Counted from the first letter of the stretch, positions 47,846 to 60,251 are shown. The stretch: DNA of 64,000 nt from Papio anubis (GCF_008728515.1 NC_044990.1:59252879-59316878); one strand, 5' to 3'. Made by a program: numbers and translations. The notes: generated by a model from the letters alone, not told the origin.

Positions 47846-48254
47846 TTTAATTGACAAGTAATAATTGTACATATTTATGGTGTACAAGATTTTGTCTTGA
47901 TTCATGTATACATTGTGTAATGCCCAAATCAAGCTATTTAACATATATATTACTTTACATGACATTTTGTGTGTGTGTGTGGTGAGAACACTTAAAACCT
48001 ATTCTCTTAGCAATTTTCAAGTATACAATATTTGTTACTAATTGTAGTCCCCATGAGGTACAATAGGTCTTTTGAACTGAAATTATTTTGCCCTTTGAAC
48101 AGTATCTCCCCAATCTCTCCTGTCTGTAACATTTGGTAACCACCATTTACACTCCATATGTAAATGACATCATACATTATTTATCTTTATGTGCTTGAGT
48201 TATTTCACTTAACCCAGTATCCTCCAAAGGGCACCAAGGGCAGGATTGCTTTTC

Positions 48255-48594
48255 ATTTCTTTCTTTCTTTCTTTTTATTTCTTTCTTTTCTCTTTTTTTT
48301 TTGGAGACAGAGTCTTGCTCTGCTCCCCAGGCTGGAGTACAGTAGGGTCATCATAGCTTACTGCAACCTCTAACTCCTGGGTTTAAGCAATCCCCCCACC
48401 TCAGTCTCCTAAGTAGCAGTGACCACAAGTGCACACCGCCACACCCAGCTAATTTTTGTTTTATTTTATTTTTTTGTAAAGACAGGGTTTCACTAATTTG
48501 TCCAAGCTGGTCTCAAACTCCTAGACTCAAGCAATCCACCTACCTTGGCCTAGCAAAATACTGGAATTACAGGTGTGCACCACCACATCTGGCC
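48255..48594 (-). mobile_element. (TTTC)n plus AluJ, antisense
   Basis: A CTTT-rich tail (48255-48300) followed by a full antisense old Alu (GAGACAGAGTCTTGCTCTGC through CACCACATCTGGCC). High divergence fits AluJ. Confidence 0.88.
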
Positions 48595-49914
48595 AGAATT
48601 TCCTTCTTTTTGAAAGTTAAATATTATTTCATTGTGTATGCATACCACATTTTAAAATCCATTCATCAATTCGTGAATGCCCAGGTTGATTCTATTTTTT
48701 TGGCTATTATGAATGGTGCTGCAATGAACATAAGACTGTAGCTGTATCTTTGACATACTGATTTCATATCCTTTAAATACTTATTCAGTAGTGGGATTGC
48801 TCTGTCATATAGTAGCTCAATTTTTAATTGTTTTGAGGAATATATTGTTCTCCATAATGGCTGTACAAACTTACATTTCCACGGTGTGCAGAAGTTTTAT
48901 TTTTTTCACATCTTCACCAACACTTATTGTATTTCATCTTTTTGATAATAGCCATTCAAATAGGTGTGAAGTAATACGACATTGTGTTTTGAATTTGTAT
49001 TACCCTGCTGATTAGTGATGTTACCTGTTAGCCATTTGAATGTACTCCTTTGAGAAATATCTATTCAGGTCCTTTGTCCATTTTTAAAAATTGGGAACTT
49101 ATTTTCTTACTACTAAAGTGTTTGAATTCTTTATATATTCTGGATATTAACACCCTATCAGATATATGATTTGCAAATATATTCTTCCATTCTGTAGGTT
49201 GTCTGTTCATCCTGTTGATTGTTTCTTTTGCAGTGATGAAGTGTTTTAGTTTTATGTAATCTAATTTATCTATTTTTGCTTTTGTTGCTTGCATTTAAGG
49301 GTCATATACAAAAGAAATCATTGTCTAAACCATGTCATGAAGCTTTCTTCTACATTTCCCTCTGGTGGTTCTGCAATTTCAAGTTTTAAATTTAAGTTTT
49401 TAATCCAGTTTTATCTGATATTTGTGTATGGTGTGAGATGAAGATCTAATTTCATTTTTCTTCATTAAATGGTTGAACGCCATTTGTTGAAGAGATTATA
49501 CTTTCCCCATTATTTGTTCTTGGTATCTTTGTCAAAAAATCAATTGACTGTAAATGCATGAATTTATTTCTGGACTTTCTATTCTGTTCTGTTAGTTTAT
49601 GTGTCTGTATTTATGGCAGTGTCATACTCTTTTGATTACTATAGCTTTGTAGGAGACTTTGAAGTCAAGTAGTGTGAAGCCTTCTGCTTTGCTTTATTGC
49701 TCATTATTGCTCTAGCTATAAGGGTCTTTTGTGGTTTCATACAAATTTTAAGATTGTTTTACCTATTTCTGTGAAAAATGTCATTTAAATTTTGATAGGA
49801 ATTGCAATGAACCTATAGATTGTCTTGGTAGTATGGACATTTTAATGATATTAATTCTTCTAATCCCTAAACAATAGGTATGTTTCCCTTTATTTGTGTG
49901 TTTTTCAATTTTTC

Positions 49915-49917
<3 letters not shown>

Positions 49918-49954
<37 letters not shown>

Positions 49955-50112
49955 GGGCGGGTCTGCTCATCGCCAGGCTGGAGTGCAGTGGCGGATCTCA
50001 GCTCACTGCAAGCTCTGCCTCGGGTTCCACGCCATTCTCCGGCCTCAGCCTCCCGAGGTACCTGGGACTACAGTAGCCGCCCACCCGCCAGCTAGTTTTT
50101 AATATTTTCTAG
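49918..50112 (-). mobile_element. 5'-truncated AluYR-like element with dense indels
   Basis: A T-run of about 35 followed by antisense young Alu sequence ending at GCCAGCTAGTTTTTAATA. The CTAGTTTTT variant again points to AluYR. At least half a dozen single-base gains and losses (for example TGGCGGATCTC, GCCTCGGGTTCCACGCC) contrast with indel-free Alus elsewhere. The left arm is partly present and the right arm is missing. Confidence 0.8.
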
Positions 50113-50364
50113 TTTTTTTGTTTTTTTGTTTTTTCTTTTTTTGATGAAGCTCTTTTACCTCCTTGGCTAAATTTATTTGTAAGTTTTTTTTTGTAGCTAT
50201 TGTAAATGGGATTGTTTTCTTGATCTCTTTTTCAGAGTTTGTTGTTAGTGTATAGAAATGCTACTGATTTTTGTACATTGATATTATATACTGCAACTTT
50301 AGTGATTTGACTAATTAATTTATTAATCTAACCATTTTTGATGGAGTCTTTAGAGTGTTATATA

Positions 50365-51632
50365 CACAGTCATGTATCCATATAATATTTCTGTCAACAA
50401 CGGACTGCATATATGATGATTGTCCCATAAGATTATATTGGAGCTGAAAAATTCCCCTTGACTAGTGAAATGGTAGTGTTTGTAACATCGTAACCCAATG
50501 CATTACTCATATTTATGATGATGCTGGTATAAACAAACCTACTGCACTGCCACTTGTAGAAAAGTGTAGTAATTATGTATAGTACAGAACATTTGACAAT
50601 GCTAATAAGTGAATGTTACTGGTTTATATATTTACTATACCATACTTTTATGGTTATTTTAGTGTGTGCTTGTTCTACCTATTTTTTTAAAAGTTAACTG
50701 TAGTACAGCCTCAGGCTAGTACTTCAGGAGGTATTCCAGAAGGCATAGTTATCATATGAGCTATCATCTCCTGCTGGAAGCTCCGTGTTATTGCCCCTGA
50801 AGATCTTCCAGAAAGACAACATGTGGAGGTGGAAGACAGTGATATTGATCCTTACTCTGGGAAGTCTGGCCTAATGTGTGTGTTTATGCCTTAGTTTTTA
50901 AAACTTTTAAAAGTTTTTTTTTTTTTTTTTTTTACTTTGTAAACCTTTAAAAAGTAAAAATGGTTTAAAAAGTAAAAAAAAAGAAAAAAGAAAAAACTTT
51001 TAAAATAGAAAAAGTTTATAGAATGAGAATATAAGGAAATAAACAATTTTTGTTAAACCAGTACAATGTGTTTGTATTTTAAACAATGTGTAATTACAAG
51101 AGTAAAAAAAAAATCAAAAGTAAAAGTAAAAACATTACAGTAATCTAAGGCTAATTTATTATTTAAGAAAGACATTTACAAAATAAATTTAGTGTAGCCT
51201 AAGTGTACACTGTTTAGAAAGTCTACAGTACTGTTCAGTAATGTCCTAGGCCTTCACATCCACTCATCACTCATTCACAGTAATTTCAAACTCAGAGTAA
51301 CTTCCAATCCTGCAAGCTGCATCCATTGTAAGTGCCTTATATAGGTGTTTTAGTTTTTACCTTTTCAACCATAATTTTACCGTACTTTGTTTAGTTATGT
51401 TTAGATACAAAAATATTTACAATCGTGTTATTATTGCCCACAATATTTAGTACAGTCACATGTTATACTATTTTGTAGACTCAGAGCAATAGGCAATACC
51501 ATATATTCTGGGTGTGTAGTAAGCTATACAATCTAGATATGTGTAGGTACACTCTATGATGTCTGCACATGACAAAATCACCTGATAATGCATTTCTCAG
51601 AATGTATCCTTGCGTTAAGGTACTGATTATGG
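50365..51632. mobile_element. Tigger-type (TcMar-Tigger; Tigger7/MER44-like) DNA transposon remnant
   Basis: About 1.27 kb with remnants of terminal inverted repeats: CAGTCATGTATCC on the left and GTATCCTTGCGTTAAGGTA with TGATTATGG on the right. Internal landmarks are CCCATAAGATTATATTGGAG, GTAAACAAACCTACTGC-like text and GTCCTAGGCCTTCACATC. No transposase frame is visible, so it is a nonautonomous or deleted copy. TA dinucleotides adjoin both ends, as expected for this superfamily. LINE-1 ORF2 continues on both sides. Confidence 0.75.
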
Positions 51633-52639
51633 TATAAAGGTATGCTGACCATAGAGACAATTTAACTTTTTCCTTTATAATTTGGGCTTTTTTTTTTTCT
51701 TGCCTAATTGCTCTGGCTATGACTTCTAGTACTATGTTGAATAGAAGTGAGGAGAGGGTACATCTTTTTCTTGTTCCTAATCTTAGAAGAAAAGTTTTCA
51801 GCCTTTCATCATTGAGTATGATTTTAGCTATGGGCTTGTTGTTTATAGCTCTTATTGTGTTGAGTTCCATTTTACTATCGCTCTTTTGTTGAGAGATTTT
51901 TTTCCCCTAAAAGAATATTAAATTTTGTCAAATGTTTTCTCTGCATCTGTTGATCATATTTTTTTTTCCTTCATTCTGTTGATGTGGTGTATCAATCTAT
52001 AGATTTATGCATGTTGAGCCATTCTTGTCCCTGTGGAATACATCTCAGTCGATCATAGTGAATGATTTTATTTTATTAATGTGCTATTGAATTTGGTTTG
52101 CTAGTATTTTATTCAGGATTTTTGCATCTATGTTACTTAGGGATATTGGCCTGTAATTTTTTTTTTTTTTCTAGTAGTTTCTTGTCTGGCTTTTGTATCA
52201 GAGTAATGCTGGCCTTGTAAAATGAGTTTGCAAGTATTATCTCCTCTCTAATTTAATGAAAAAATGAGAACATGATTAATTCTTCTTTAAATGTTTGTTA
52301 GAATTCAGCTGTGAAGGCATCAGATTCTGCCTTGTCTTTGATAGAAAACGTTTTATTACTAATTTAATCTTCTTACTCAATCTTAATCAGTTTGACTTTT
52401 TTATTTCTTCAGGATTTAGTCTTGATATGTCTAGAAATGTATCAGTTTCTTCCAGGTCATCCAATTTGTTGGCATATAGTTGTTCATAGTAGTTTCATGA
52501 CTTTTGTATATGTATAGTTTTTATTGTAATGGTTCCTCTTTCATTTCTGATATTTTAAACTTGATTTTTCTTTTTTTTTTTTTTAGTTTAGCTAAAGGTC
52601 TGTCAATCAAGAAAATAATTCTATGTTTTTGATTTAGGC

Positions 52640-55250
52640 ATAACCTTCCCCTTTGTCAGCATCCCCCACTATAATTGTACATTTGTTGCATTGATGAACC
52701 TATATTGACACATCATAATGATCCCAAATTTATAGTTTACATTAGGGTTCACTCTTGATGTTTTACATTTTATGGGTTTGGACAAATGTATAATGACATG
52801 TACCCACAATTACAGCATCATACACAGTAGTTTCACTACCCTAAAAACACTCTGTGCTCTGTGTATTCATTCCTCATTCTTCATTAGCTTCTGAAAACAC
52901 TGATCTTTTTATTGTCTCCATAGTTTTGCATTTTCCAGAATGTCTTATAGTTGGAATCATATAATATATAGCCATTTAATATTGACTTATTTTACTTAGT
53001 AATAGGCATTTAAGTTTTCTCCATGTCCTCTGGCTCATGTCTGTAATCCCAGCACTTTGGGAGGACAAGGAGGACAGATCGCTTGAGCCCAGGAGTTTGA
53101 GATCAGCCTGGATGACCTGGTGAGATCACTGTCTCTACCAAAAAAAAAAAAAAAAAAAAAAAGTTCATCTATGTCTCTGATAGCTTACTTTTTTAGTACT
53201 GAATAGTATTCCACTGTCTTGATGTACCACAGTTCATTCATTCACCTATTGAAGAACATCTTGGTTGCTTCCAAGTTTTGGCAATTATAAATAAAGCTGC
53301 TATAAATGACCATGTTCTGATTTCTGTGTGAACATATGTTTTCAGTTTTTTTTGGGTAAATGCCAAGGAGCATGACTGCTGGATCCTATGGTAATAGTGT
53401 GTTCAGTTTTGTAAATAACTGCCAAATGATCTTCCTAAGTACCATTTTGCATTCCCACCAGCAGTGAATGAGAATGCTTATTGTTTCATATTCTCTCTAG
53501 CATTTGATGTTGTTAACTTTCTTTAGTTTTAATGGAAACTTTTAAGTGATTTCATTTTTGTTCATCTCTTAGTGTCAGTCATTCTTCTTTTTAAATTTTT
53601 AGGTGTTTGCTCTAGAGTTTTAATTTACATGCACAACTAATCTAACTCCACTCAGTGTACTGCAGGTACTTTATAACAGAGTCTTTCCGATTTCTCCCTC
53701 CTCTCACTGAAAACATTTCCATCATTTATTTCATGTGTTAAAATCACCTAATACATTGTTACTATTTTTCTTTAAACAAGGGGTTATCTATTCGATTAAT
53801 TTAGAAAAATAAACATGAAATATTTCAACTTTATTTCATCTCTGATGTTCTTTCTTTCTATATATAAGTACACATTTCTGACCTATATGTTTTTTCTTCC
53901 CCTGAATAACCTTTGTTTGATATTTCTTGTACGGGAGGTCTGCTAGTAGAAAATTACCTTAGTTGTTCTTTTGAAAAGTCTTTATTTCTCTGTCACTTTT
54001 GTGGAATAGTTTTCCTGGATGCACAATTTTAGGTTCATTTTTTTTCTTTCAATACCTTATATTACTTCACTCTCTTTTTGCTTGCATGGTTTCTTATGAG
54101 AAACTGATGTATATTTCTTATCCTTGTTCCTCTAACTAAAGTGCTCCTCATACCTCTGGCTCCTTTTAGGATTTTCAGTACTTTGAGTATGATATACCCA
54201 AGTGTAGATCATTTGGGCATTTATTCTTCCTGGTGTTTGCAGAGTCCTGGATCTGTTGTATGGTATCAGTAATTAAATTTAGAAAATTTTCAACCATTAT
54301 TACCTCAAATGTTTCTTGTTCTTATTTCCCTCTTTCTTTTCCTCTTATACTCCCATACACATGTATTACAACTTTTATAATCATCATACAATATATTATT
54401 TTATTTTTATTTCATTGTATTTTTTCTATTTGCATTTCAGTTTGGGAGGTTTTTATTGATGTGTCTTTCAGCAAATGGATTCTTTATTCATCTATCTCCA
54501 GCCCAATGCAGAGACCATCAAAAATATTCTTTATATTTCTCACATAATTTTTTATTTCTACCATCTCCTTTTCTTTCGTTGTTTCTATCATTCTACTTAC
54601 ACTGTCTACTCTTGCATACTGTCTAATATTTTATGAGAGATCTTACTTTATTTTACTTATTTTAAATTTTTTATCTGATAGTTCACAAATGGTATCTTTC
54701 CTGATTCTGGTTTTGATGCTTACTTTGTCTCTATAGATTGTGTTATTATTTGCATTTTAGTATGACTTGTAAATTTTTGTTGAAAGTCAGGCATGGGAAC
54801 TGAGAAAATTAGGCATTTTGTAAAGTTTCATGTTACCCTGGCTAAGAGCTGAGCTGTGTTTCATGTGTAGTGTAGCCGTAGGTGCCAGAGACTTTAGCTT
54901 CATTGTTGTTGTTGTTTTTTCTTCCCTGTTGTCTTTGAATTTCTTTAAGAATTCTTTCTTAAATAGAGTCTGTGTCTTATAGTTCTCTCAATTGTTATCC
55001 ACTGTTATTACACTGGTGCTCCATTATTGTCTCCAATGTCTTGATTCTGATAAGGTAATCTCAGCTCTGACTATGTGTATTCACCTCTTGCTAAATCTGG
55101 AGTCAGTGAATTTCCTGCTAGGCCTATAAAAAGTCATTGATTTTGAGCTTGTTCATGTTTGTGCTCATTGTGAGGATAGGAGTTAGGAATTTCAAGCTGA
55201 TTGAATGCAGAGCTGAAATTGTAAGCCTCCCCAATGAACATATTTTAGGT
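52640..55250 (-). mobile_element. Old LINE-1 (L1M) segments: 3'UTR, ORF2 end and ORF1/5' region
   Basis: 52640-53030 and 53163-53580 carry 3'UTR and ORF2 C-terminus text paralogous to 45265-46480. From about 53600 to 54780 the text resembles an antisense L1M ORF1 (GAGGTCTGCTAGTAGAAAAT, ATGGTTTCTTATGAGAAACT), then a 5' region to about 55250. Most of ORF2 is absent, so this is either a deleted element or two adjoining ones. Half-L1 (HAL1) is an alternative for the right part. Confidence 0.65.
53031..53162 (+). mobile_element. Free left Alu monomer (FLAM)
   Basis: GGCTCATGTCTGTAATCCC through GTCTCTACC and an A-tail at about 53140-53162. Only one arm, about 110 bp, is present. It is old and diverged and inserted in the LINE-1 ORF2 end. 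Confidence 0.85.
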
Positions 55251-55409
55251 CAGCATAACTTGGATACCAAAACAGACTAGCATAATAAAGGAAGGAAATT
55301 TATAGGCCAGTCTGACATACAAAATTGTTAGATATAACAAAATAATTATTATTTTAAGTTATGAAGTTTTAGGATAGTTTGTTATGCAGCAAGAAACAGC
55401 CGAAGTATT

Positions 55410-55677
55410 GCTGGACGCGGTGGCTAATGCCTGTAATCCCAGCACTTTGGGAGGCTGAGGTGGGTGGATCACTTGAGGTCAGAGTTTGAGGCCAGCCTGG
55501 CCAACATGGTGAAAGTCTGTCTCTAATCCCAGCTACTTGGAAGGTTGAGGCAGGAGAATTGATTGAACCCAGGAGGCAGAGGTTACAGTGAGCCGAGATC
55601 GTGTCATTGCACTACAGCCTGAGTGACAAGAGCAAAACTTCATCTCAAAAAAAAAAAAAAAAAAAGAAAAGAAAAAA
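55410..55677 (+). mobile_element. AluS with internal deletion
   Basis: An otherwise complete Alu lacking about 45 bp at the centre: GTCTGTCTCTAATCCCAGC joins the left arm to the right arm, skipping the A-rich linker and the start of the right arm. The target duplication AAGAAACAGCCGAAGTAT (55391-55408) versus AAGAAACAACCAAAATAT (55678-55695) has three G/A differences. Confidence 0.9.
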
Positions 55678-55789
55678 AAGAAACAACCAAAATATCAACT
55701 ACATAAAGTTAAGTTACAGTTTGTAGAAAGTCTGGCAAAATTACTGGACACAAATCAATATAGAAAATCAATTAAGTTAAAATTTTATT

Positions 55790-56145
55790 TAACAATGATG
55801 ATGAAAGACCTAATTGATGGAGAAATACATCGTGTTATTATCTGTGAAGATGCAATGTTCTAATGATATTAATCTTCTCAACTTGACCTATAAAATTAAT
55901 ACAATCTCCATTAAAATACCTTCAGTTTTTGGTGGAAATTGCCTTGTCAATTAATAATGTTTATGGAAGAACAATACGAAAAATAAGACTCACACCTACA
56001 AAAACAGGATAATGTTTTGGGGCTTTTCTTACTTGACTTGGCAGAGGTGATGACTTTGTATCAGGCTTATATATAACAAGTAATTTATAGGATTGAATAA
56101 GGGAGATGTAGGAAGGAGTTGGCAGAGTACACTTAAAAGACATTG
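55790..56145 (+). mobile_element. Old LINE-1 ORF2 fragment, sense on plus
   Basis: GAAAGACCTAATTGATGGAG, TACAATCTCCATTAAAATAC and GGTGGAAATTGCCTTGTCAA match the L1 ORF2 region after the RT core. It is short, truncated on both sides and frame-broken. Confidence 0.7.
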
Positions 56146-56280
56146 GTATTGCGTGTTCAATTCAGCCAGCAAATTCTCCCTGCCACCCATGTGAGTGGAT
56201 GAACTTCATCCCACCTTAATTGCTAGGAGAAACCTGAATTTCTACAATTTGTTTTCCAAAACTTCACAAATACAAGGATT

Positions 56281-56595
56281 TTTTTTTTTTTTTTTTTTTA
56301 GGTTTGCTAATGCTTTTTTTTTTTTTTTAATTTATTTATTATTATTATACTTTAAGTTGTAGGGTACATGTGCATAACGTGCAGGTTTGTTACATATGTA
56401 TACTTGTGCCATGTTGGTGTGCTGCACCATCAACTCATCATTTACATCAGGTATAACTCCCAATGCAATCCCTCCCCACTCCCCCCTCCCCATGATAGGC
56501 CCCGGTGTGTGATGTTCCCCTTCCTGAGTCCGAGTGATCTCATTGTTCAGTTCCCACCTATGAGTGAGAACATGCGGTGTTTGGTTTTCTGTTCT
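56281..56595 (-). mobile_element. 5'-truncated young LINE-1 with short 3' transduction
   Basis: About 315 bp. It has a T-run (56281-56299), a 14-bp block AGGTTTGCTAATGC (56300-56313), a second T-run (56314-56328), then the L1 3'UTR and the last ORF2 codons to TTTTCTGTTCT. The perfect target duplication AAATACAAGGATTTT lies at 56268 and 56596. It is the same subfamily as 5839-11892 (CATTTACATCAGGTATAACT). The block between two A-tracts is the hallmark of a small 3' transduction. Confidence 0.93.
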
Positions 56596-56611
56596 AAATA
56601 CAAGGATTTTT

Positions 56612-59517
56612 TAACACCAACTTACTACAGTGAATACTCAAGGTCACTAAGAGGTAAACATAGCTTTTATGGACAAGGAAGGAGAAAAACCTTTTTTAAA
56701 AACTTTGGTCTTATGAGGTCACATTAATAGCCCTTCCAACCTTAAAGCAGAGATCTTAACTCCTGTCTCAATGCCACAATGTTTTAATATCTTTATAGAA
56801 ACCTTCATGTAGGAAACTGAGAAGAACCACCTTTTCCCTTTCCCAATGTATTATTTACTGCCTTCTTTCCAAAATGAGGAACACAGTATATACTGCAAAT
56901 AACACTGAATTAAGACAAGTTGGAATAGTGGAAGGTGGGAAGCAGGTTGGTTCTTTCCTAAATGATTTCAGTATCGAGGATTTCTTTTTCCCATTAAATT
57001 GTATTAGTTCAATTTTATAGAAACAAAATATTAAGATAATTGTTATGTTGTCAGAATTAAAGAATATACTAGAAGGAAATGCATATACTATTTGTATTCA
57101 ACATTTTAAAGTTGGGCCACAACAATATAGAGAATCTGAATGGCCACATCTGAAAAATGCAATATTTAGAAATCATTTCAAAGGTAGTTGGCTGTTTGTA
57201 AAAGAAAGAAAGTAAAATTCACACTCTTCCTTTTTCAGTGTCAGACAATTTTTGATGTGCTGAAAGAAACTAGATTCAGTACAATTTACATGGATTTCTC
57301 TGTATTTTACATGATTCTTGTTTATTATTTCTCTGTTGGTTTAAAACAAACTTCACCTATTTGTAGACAGAGTTTTCAACTCTCCTCCACCTGTTTTTTG
57401 GCAGATTACCATATTGACATTTATGGAAACTTGCTTTCTTCATTGATATTTGTCAATTTATCACACATCAAGGGCTTTTATTATCATACAATGGTACTGT
57501 AATTGAATTCAGTACATATTACTAAAAACACTTTTAAATAATTTTAAGGACTATTTCATAATTTGGTGCTTAGATAATTTTAAAACTGAAAAACACTTGG
57601 CAAATGCATTCACATTTGTTAAAATTGACCCCAACCCCATACATCCCTAACCAAGACTGAATAAATATTCCAAGTGTCTTCATAGCAGGTCATGGGGTCA
57701 TTCCAATTGGAAAATAAGAGTTCAGATGCTATTTCCTTTACCTAAGCTAATTGCAAACAAATGTTCCTTTTGTCAGGAAAAAAAAAGAAAAAGAAAAAAA
57801 ATTAAGCCCAGTGGGAAAGGTCTTTCTATGTTTGGTGCTAGTTTTTGGTAGCCTAGGTCATCCAAAGATCTCATTTTTCCTTTTGGTTCTCCTCAGTCAG
57901 GATTGCCTGGGCAAAATTTTTTACTCGTAATCCAGCTTCTATTGTTTAATTTATCTGAAGCATATATAAAACTAGCATTCATTTTTGGGTGCTAGGGATC
58001 ATAATGCTCCTTATTATAGAATTTCCCATATCTGTTGGCCAGGAAGAAGTAAACACAGCAGGCCCAGAGCTCAAATTGCTAGCCTGATAGGCTTCTAGAA
58101 GGACCAAAATAACAATGCAGAAGTCACAATGAGGAAAATACCGAGTTTACTAATGGAACTGCCCACACAGAAAAGAAGCCACTCTGAAAAAGTTGAGTTG
58201 AGCCCTTAAGCTGTATAAGGAAAGAGGCTCAGCCCACTAAAGAAAGAAAACTCAATAAATGCAAAGAACAAGCTGTTTTATTCTTCATTTCATACTTGCA
58301 TTACCAAGTGCCTATTCTGAGCTTGCTTTCTGTTTGAAAGACCTTGAGGGTTCAAACACTGTATTAATTGGTAAAGTTAAATCACTTACCCACTGCCTTT
58401 GCTATAACACCCACATTCTCAGCATAACCATTGGCCACCTGTACTCAGCATGTTCTCACACATGGCCATTAACTCTGAAAACTAATGCAAGCCAAACAAA
58501 GCCTGAGGAATAAATGGGTTGCCATAAGAAAACAATTAAAAAGTCACCTGTTGTGAAAAGACATATTTAATCAAACCTGAGCAAAGAGACCACCCAAGAT
58601 TAAACAGAAATTTTTCTACAAGTCTAGTATTTACAATACAGGTGCATGTTTGTGAATGAGTGATTGTGATGAAAATATATTTACTTGATTTGTTTGAACA
58701 CTCAGAATAAGTGTTCCTGATGTAATAAAAATTTACCTAGTTTGTGTTTTATAATACTACGGATCTATTTTTTCTTCTTTGAAAACTAAAAGTAGATTAC
58801 ATTTTACACAAATCTGATAATTAATGATATTAATGAGTAAAATATCTGATTGCTAATTAGATAACCCATTGTATTCATTCAGATTTGTGGGTATAAATTA
58901 TGCTAAAACTTGAAAGATGAATTCTTAAAAATAAACAATCATCGAGATACCTGTATGTAATTTCCAAATCTTCTAATTGCTTATTTCTTTCTTCAAGATA
59001 GGTTTCTTTAAGCAGTCCTTTAGATTTACAACATAGACATTTTAAACATATATATGTTAGAAAAAATAAAATTATTGCATCATGTTTTAAATTTCTGTTA
59101 CTAAAATTTAAATTTCTAAAATTAATGGAGAAAAGCATCCATCATATGATTCTACAAGAAGGACTAAAATATTATTTGTGTTAAATGTTTTAGGAAGAAA
59201 ATAATCACACATTTTCACTCATACATGAAAATTCACATTAAAAAACAGAAGATGCATTTGTTACTAAAAGAAGAGTAAATTTTTCATATTTAAAAGTTGT
59301 AGGAGTAAAACTGTATGATGAAAATGGTAAATCATAATTGCCTGTATCCCAATAATCTCATTGGTACCTATTTTTAAATACCTTTTCTTGGAACACATAT
59401 TATGCCAAATTTGAATGTTTTGCTTGAAATTTACAGAAACACAACTGAAAAAATATTTAGACCTGAATTTCTATGTCTGTAAGAAGAGATAAATAAATAT
59501 TATTTTGTTTAGAGTCA
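56612..59517. other. Single-copy sequence, nothing recognised
   Basis: No transposon or gene recognised. Open frames at 57188-57502 (104 codons) and 58259-58513 show no family features, and neither ATG context nor splice signals argue for use. An A-rich tract lies at 57778-57802. Confidence 0.5.
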
Positions 59518-59790
59518 ATATGGTATGCAAAGTGACTAAGGACATAGACAGCCAGGATCAAAACCTGTCTACAACTTGAACTGTGTGACTGAAGGCCAAT
59601 TTCTTAAACTGTGTCACATTTTATCTGTAAAGTGGGTATATATTAGCAACTACCTGATAGACTTGTGAAACTATATTATTTAATGTAAGTCTAGTTGCCT
59701 CCTTAGAGCAGTAGGCAGCGCATCAGTCTCATAATGTAAGTCAAGTGCTGGCATACATCAAATACGATTTGTTTATTATCAATAATGTTG
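59518..59790 (+). repeat. MIR SINE, nearly full length, interrupted
   Basis: Sense MIR: TATGCAAAGTGACTAAGGAC, GATCAAAACCTGTCTACAAC, TTGAACTGTGTGACTGAAGG, TTATCTGTAAAGTGGGTAT, CCTGATAGACTTGTGAAACT, then after a short insertion TGCTGGCATACATCAAATAC. It is interrupted at 59696-59735 by a tRNA-derived insert. Confidence 0.85.
59697..59735 (+). pseudogene. Retroposed 5' half of tRNA-Met(CAT), elongator type
   Basis: 39 bases from GCCTCCTTAGAGCAGTAGGC to TCAGTCTCATAAT match the 5' half of mammalian elongator tRNA-Met, as I recall it, with two changes (positions 11 and 26). The segment covers the acceptor 5' strand, the D arm and the anticodon arm through CAT. It ends in the anticodon loop. Direct repeats TAATGTAAGTCTAGT (59681-59695) and TAATGTAAGTCAAGT (59732-59746) flank it. 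There is no 3' half, CCA or A-tail. A tailless retropseudogene is the best explanation. Confidence 0.85.
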
Positions 59791-60251
59791 CTACTGTTTC
59801 ATATTTCACAGGTTTCTGATGATTTCAGGAGATAAAATATGTAAAATCTCGTTGTTCATTTAAAAGAAGTTCCTTATATAATTCATAATTAAATATTAAA
59901 AATGTTTTTATTATTTTGAATTTGAATTGGTTTGTCAAAAGCAAAATATAGCTGTAAACTTAATGCTTAATGAATTGTATTTTAATAAATTTACTACAAA
60001 AGAAATAGCAAGAGTTGGCAAATATTTGTTTGTAATTTATAGTATCACAAAAATGCAAATAAATGCAACAGAATAAATGCTTTATAGTTCTACGTCTATT
60101 ATAGAGCCTTTTTTGGCTACCAGGGTCTTTCTTTTATTTTCCTCCACTTTATATATATAAGATATGTATGGGCATAGTAACATAGTATAGCTATTCCACA
60201 GAATTTAAACTCAGTAGGTCCAAAACTGCCTTCATAAATGTTCTTTCTTTC
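59791..60251. other. Single-copy AT-rich sequence
   Basis: Nothing recognised. Confidence 0.5.

Larger units (their letters stand above)
47846..52620 (-). mobile_element. Old LINE-1 (L1MA/L1MB-like), nested and interrupted
   Basis: The 3' end begins with TTTTTAATTGACAAGTAATA. ORF2 follows from about 48600 to 52600. It is split by AluJ (48255-48594), a monkey-type Alu (49918-50112) and a Tigger element (50365-51632). Right of Tigger the RT sequence continues (GAGACAATTTAACTTTTTCC). All frames are broken. Confidence 0.82.

Noticed and set aside
59697..59735. Functional tRNA-Met gene
   Set aside because: Only the 5' half is present: no T arm, no 3' acceptor strand, no B box and no terminator.
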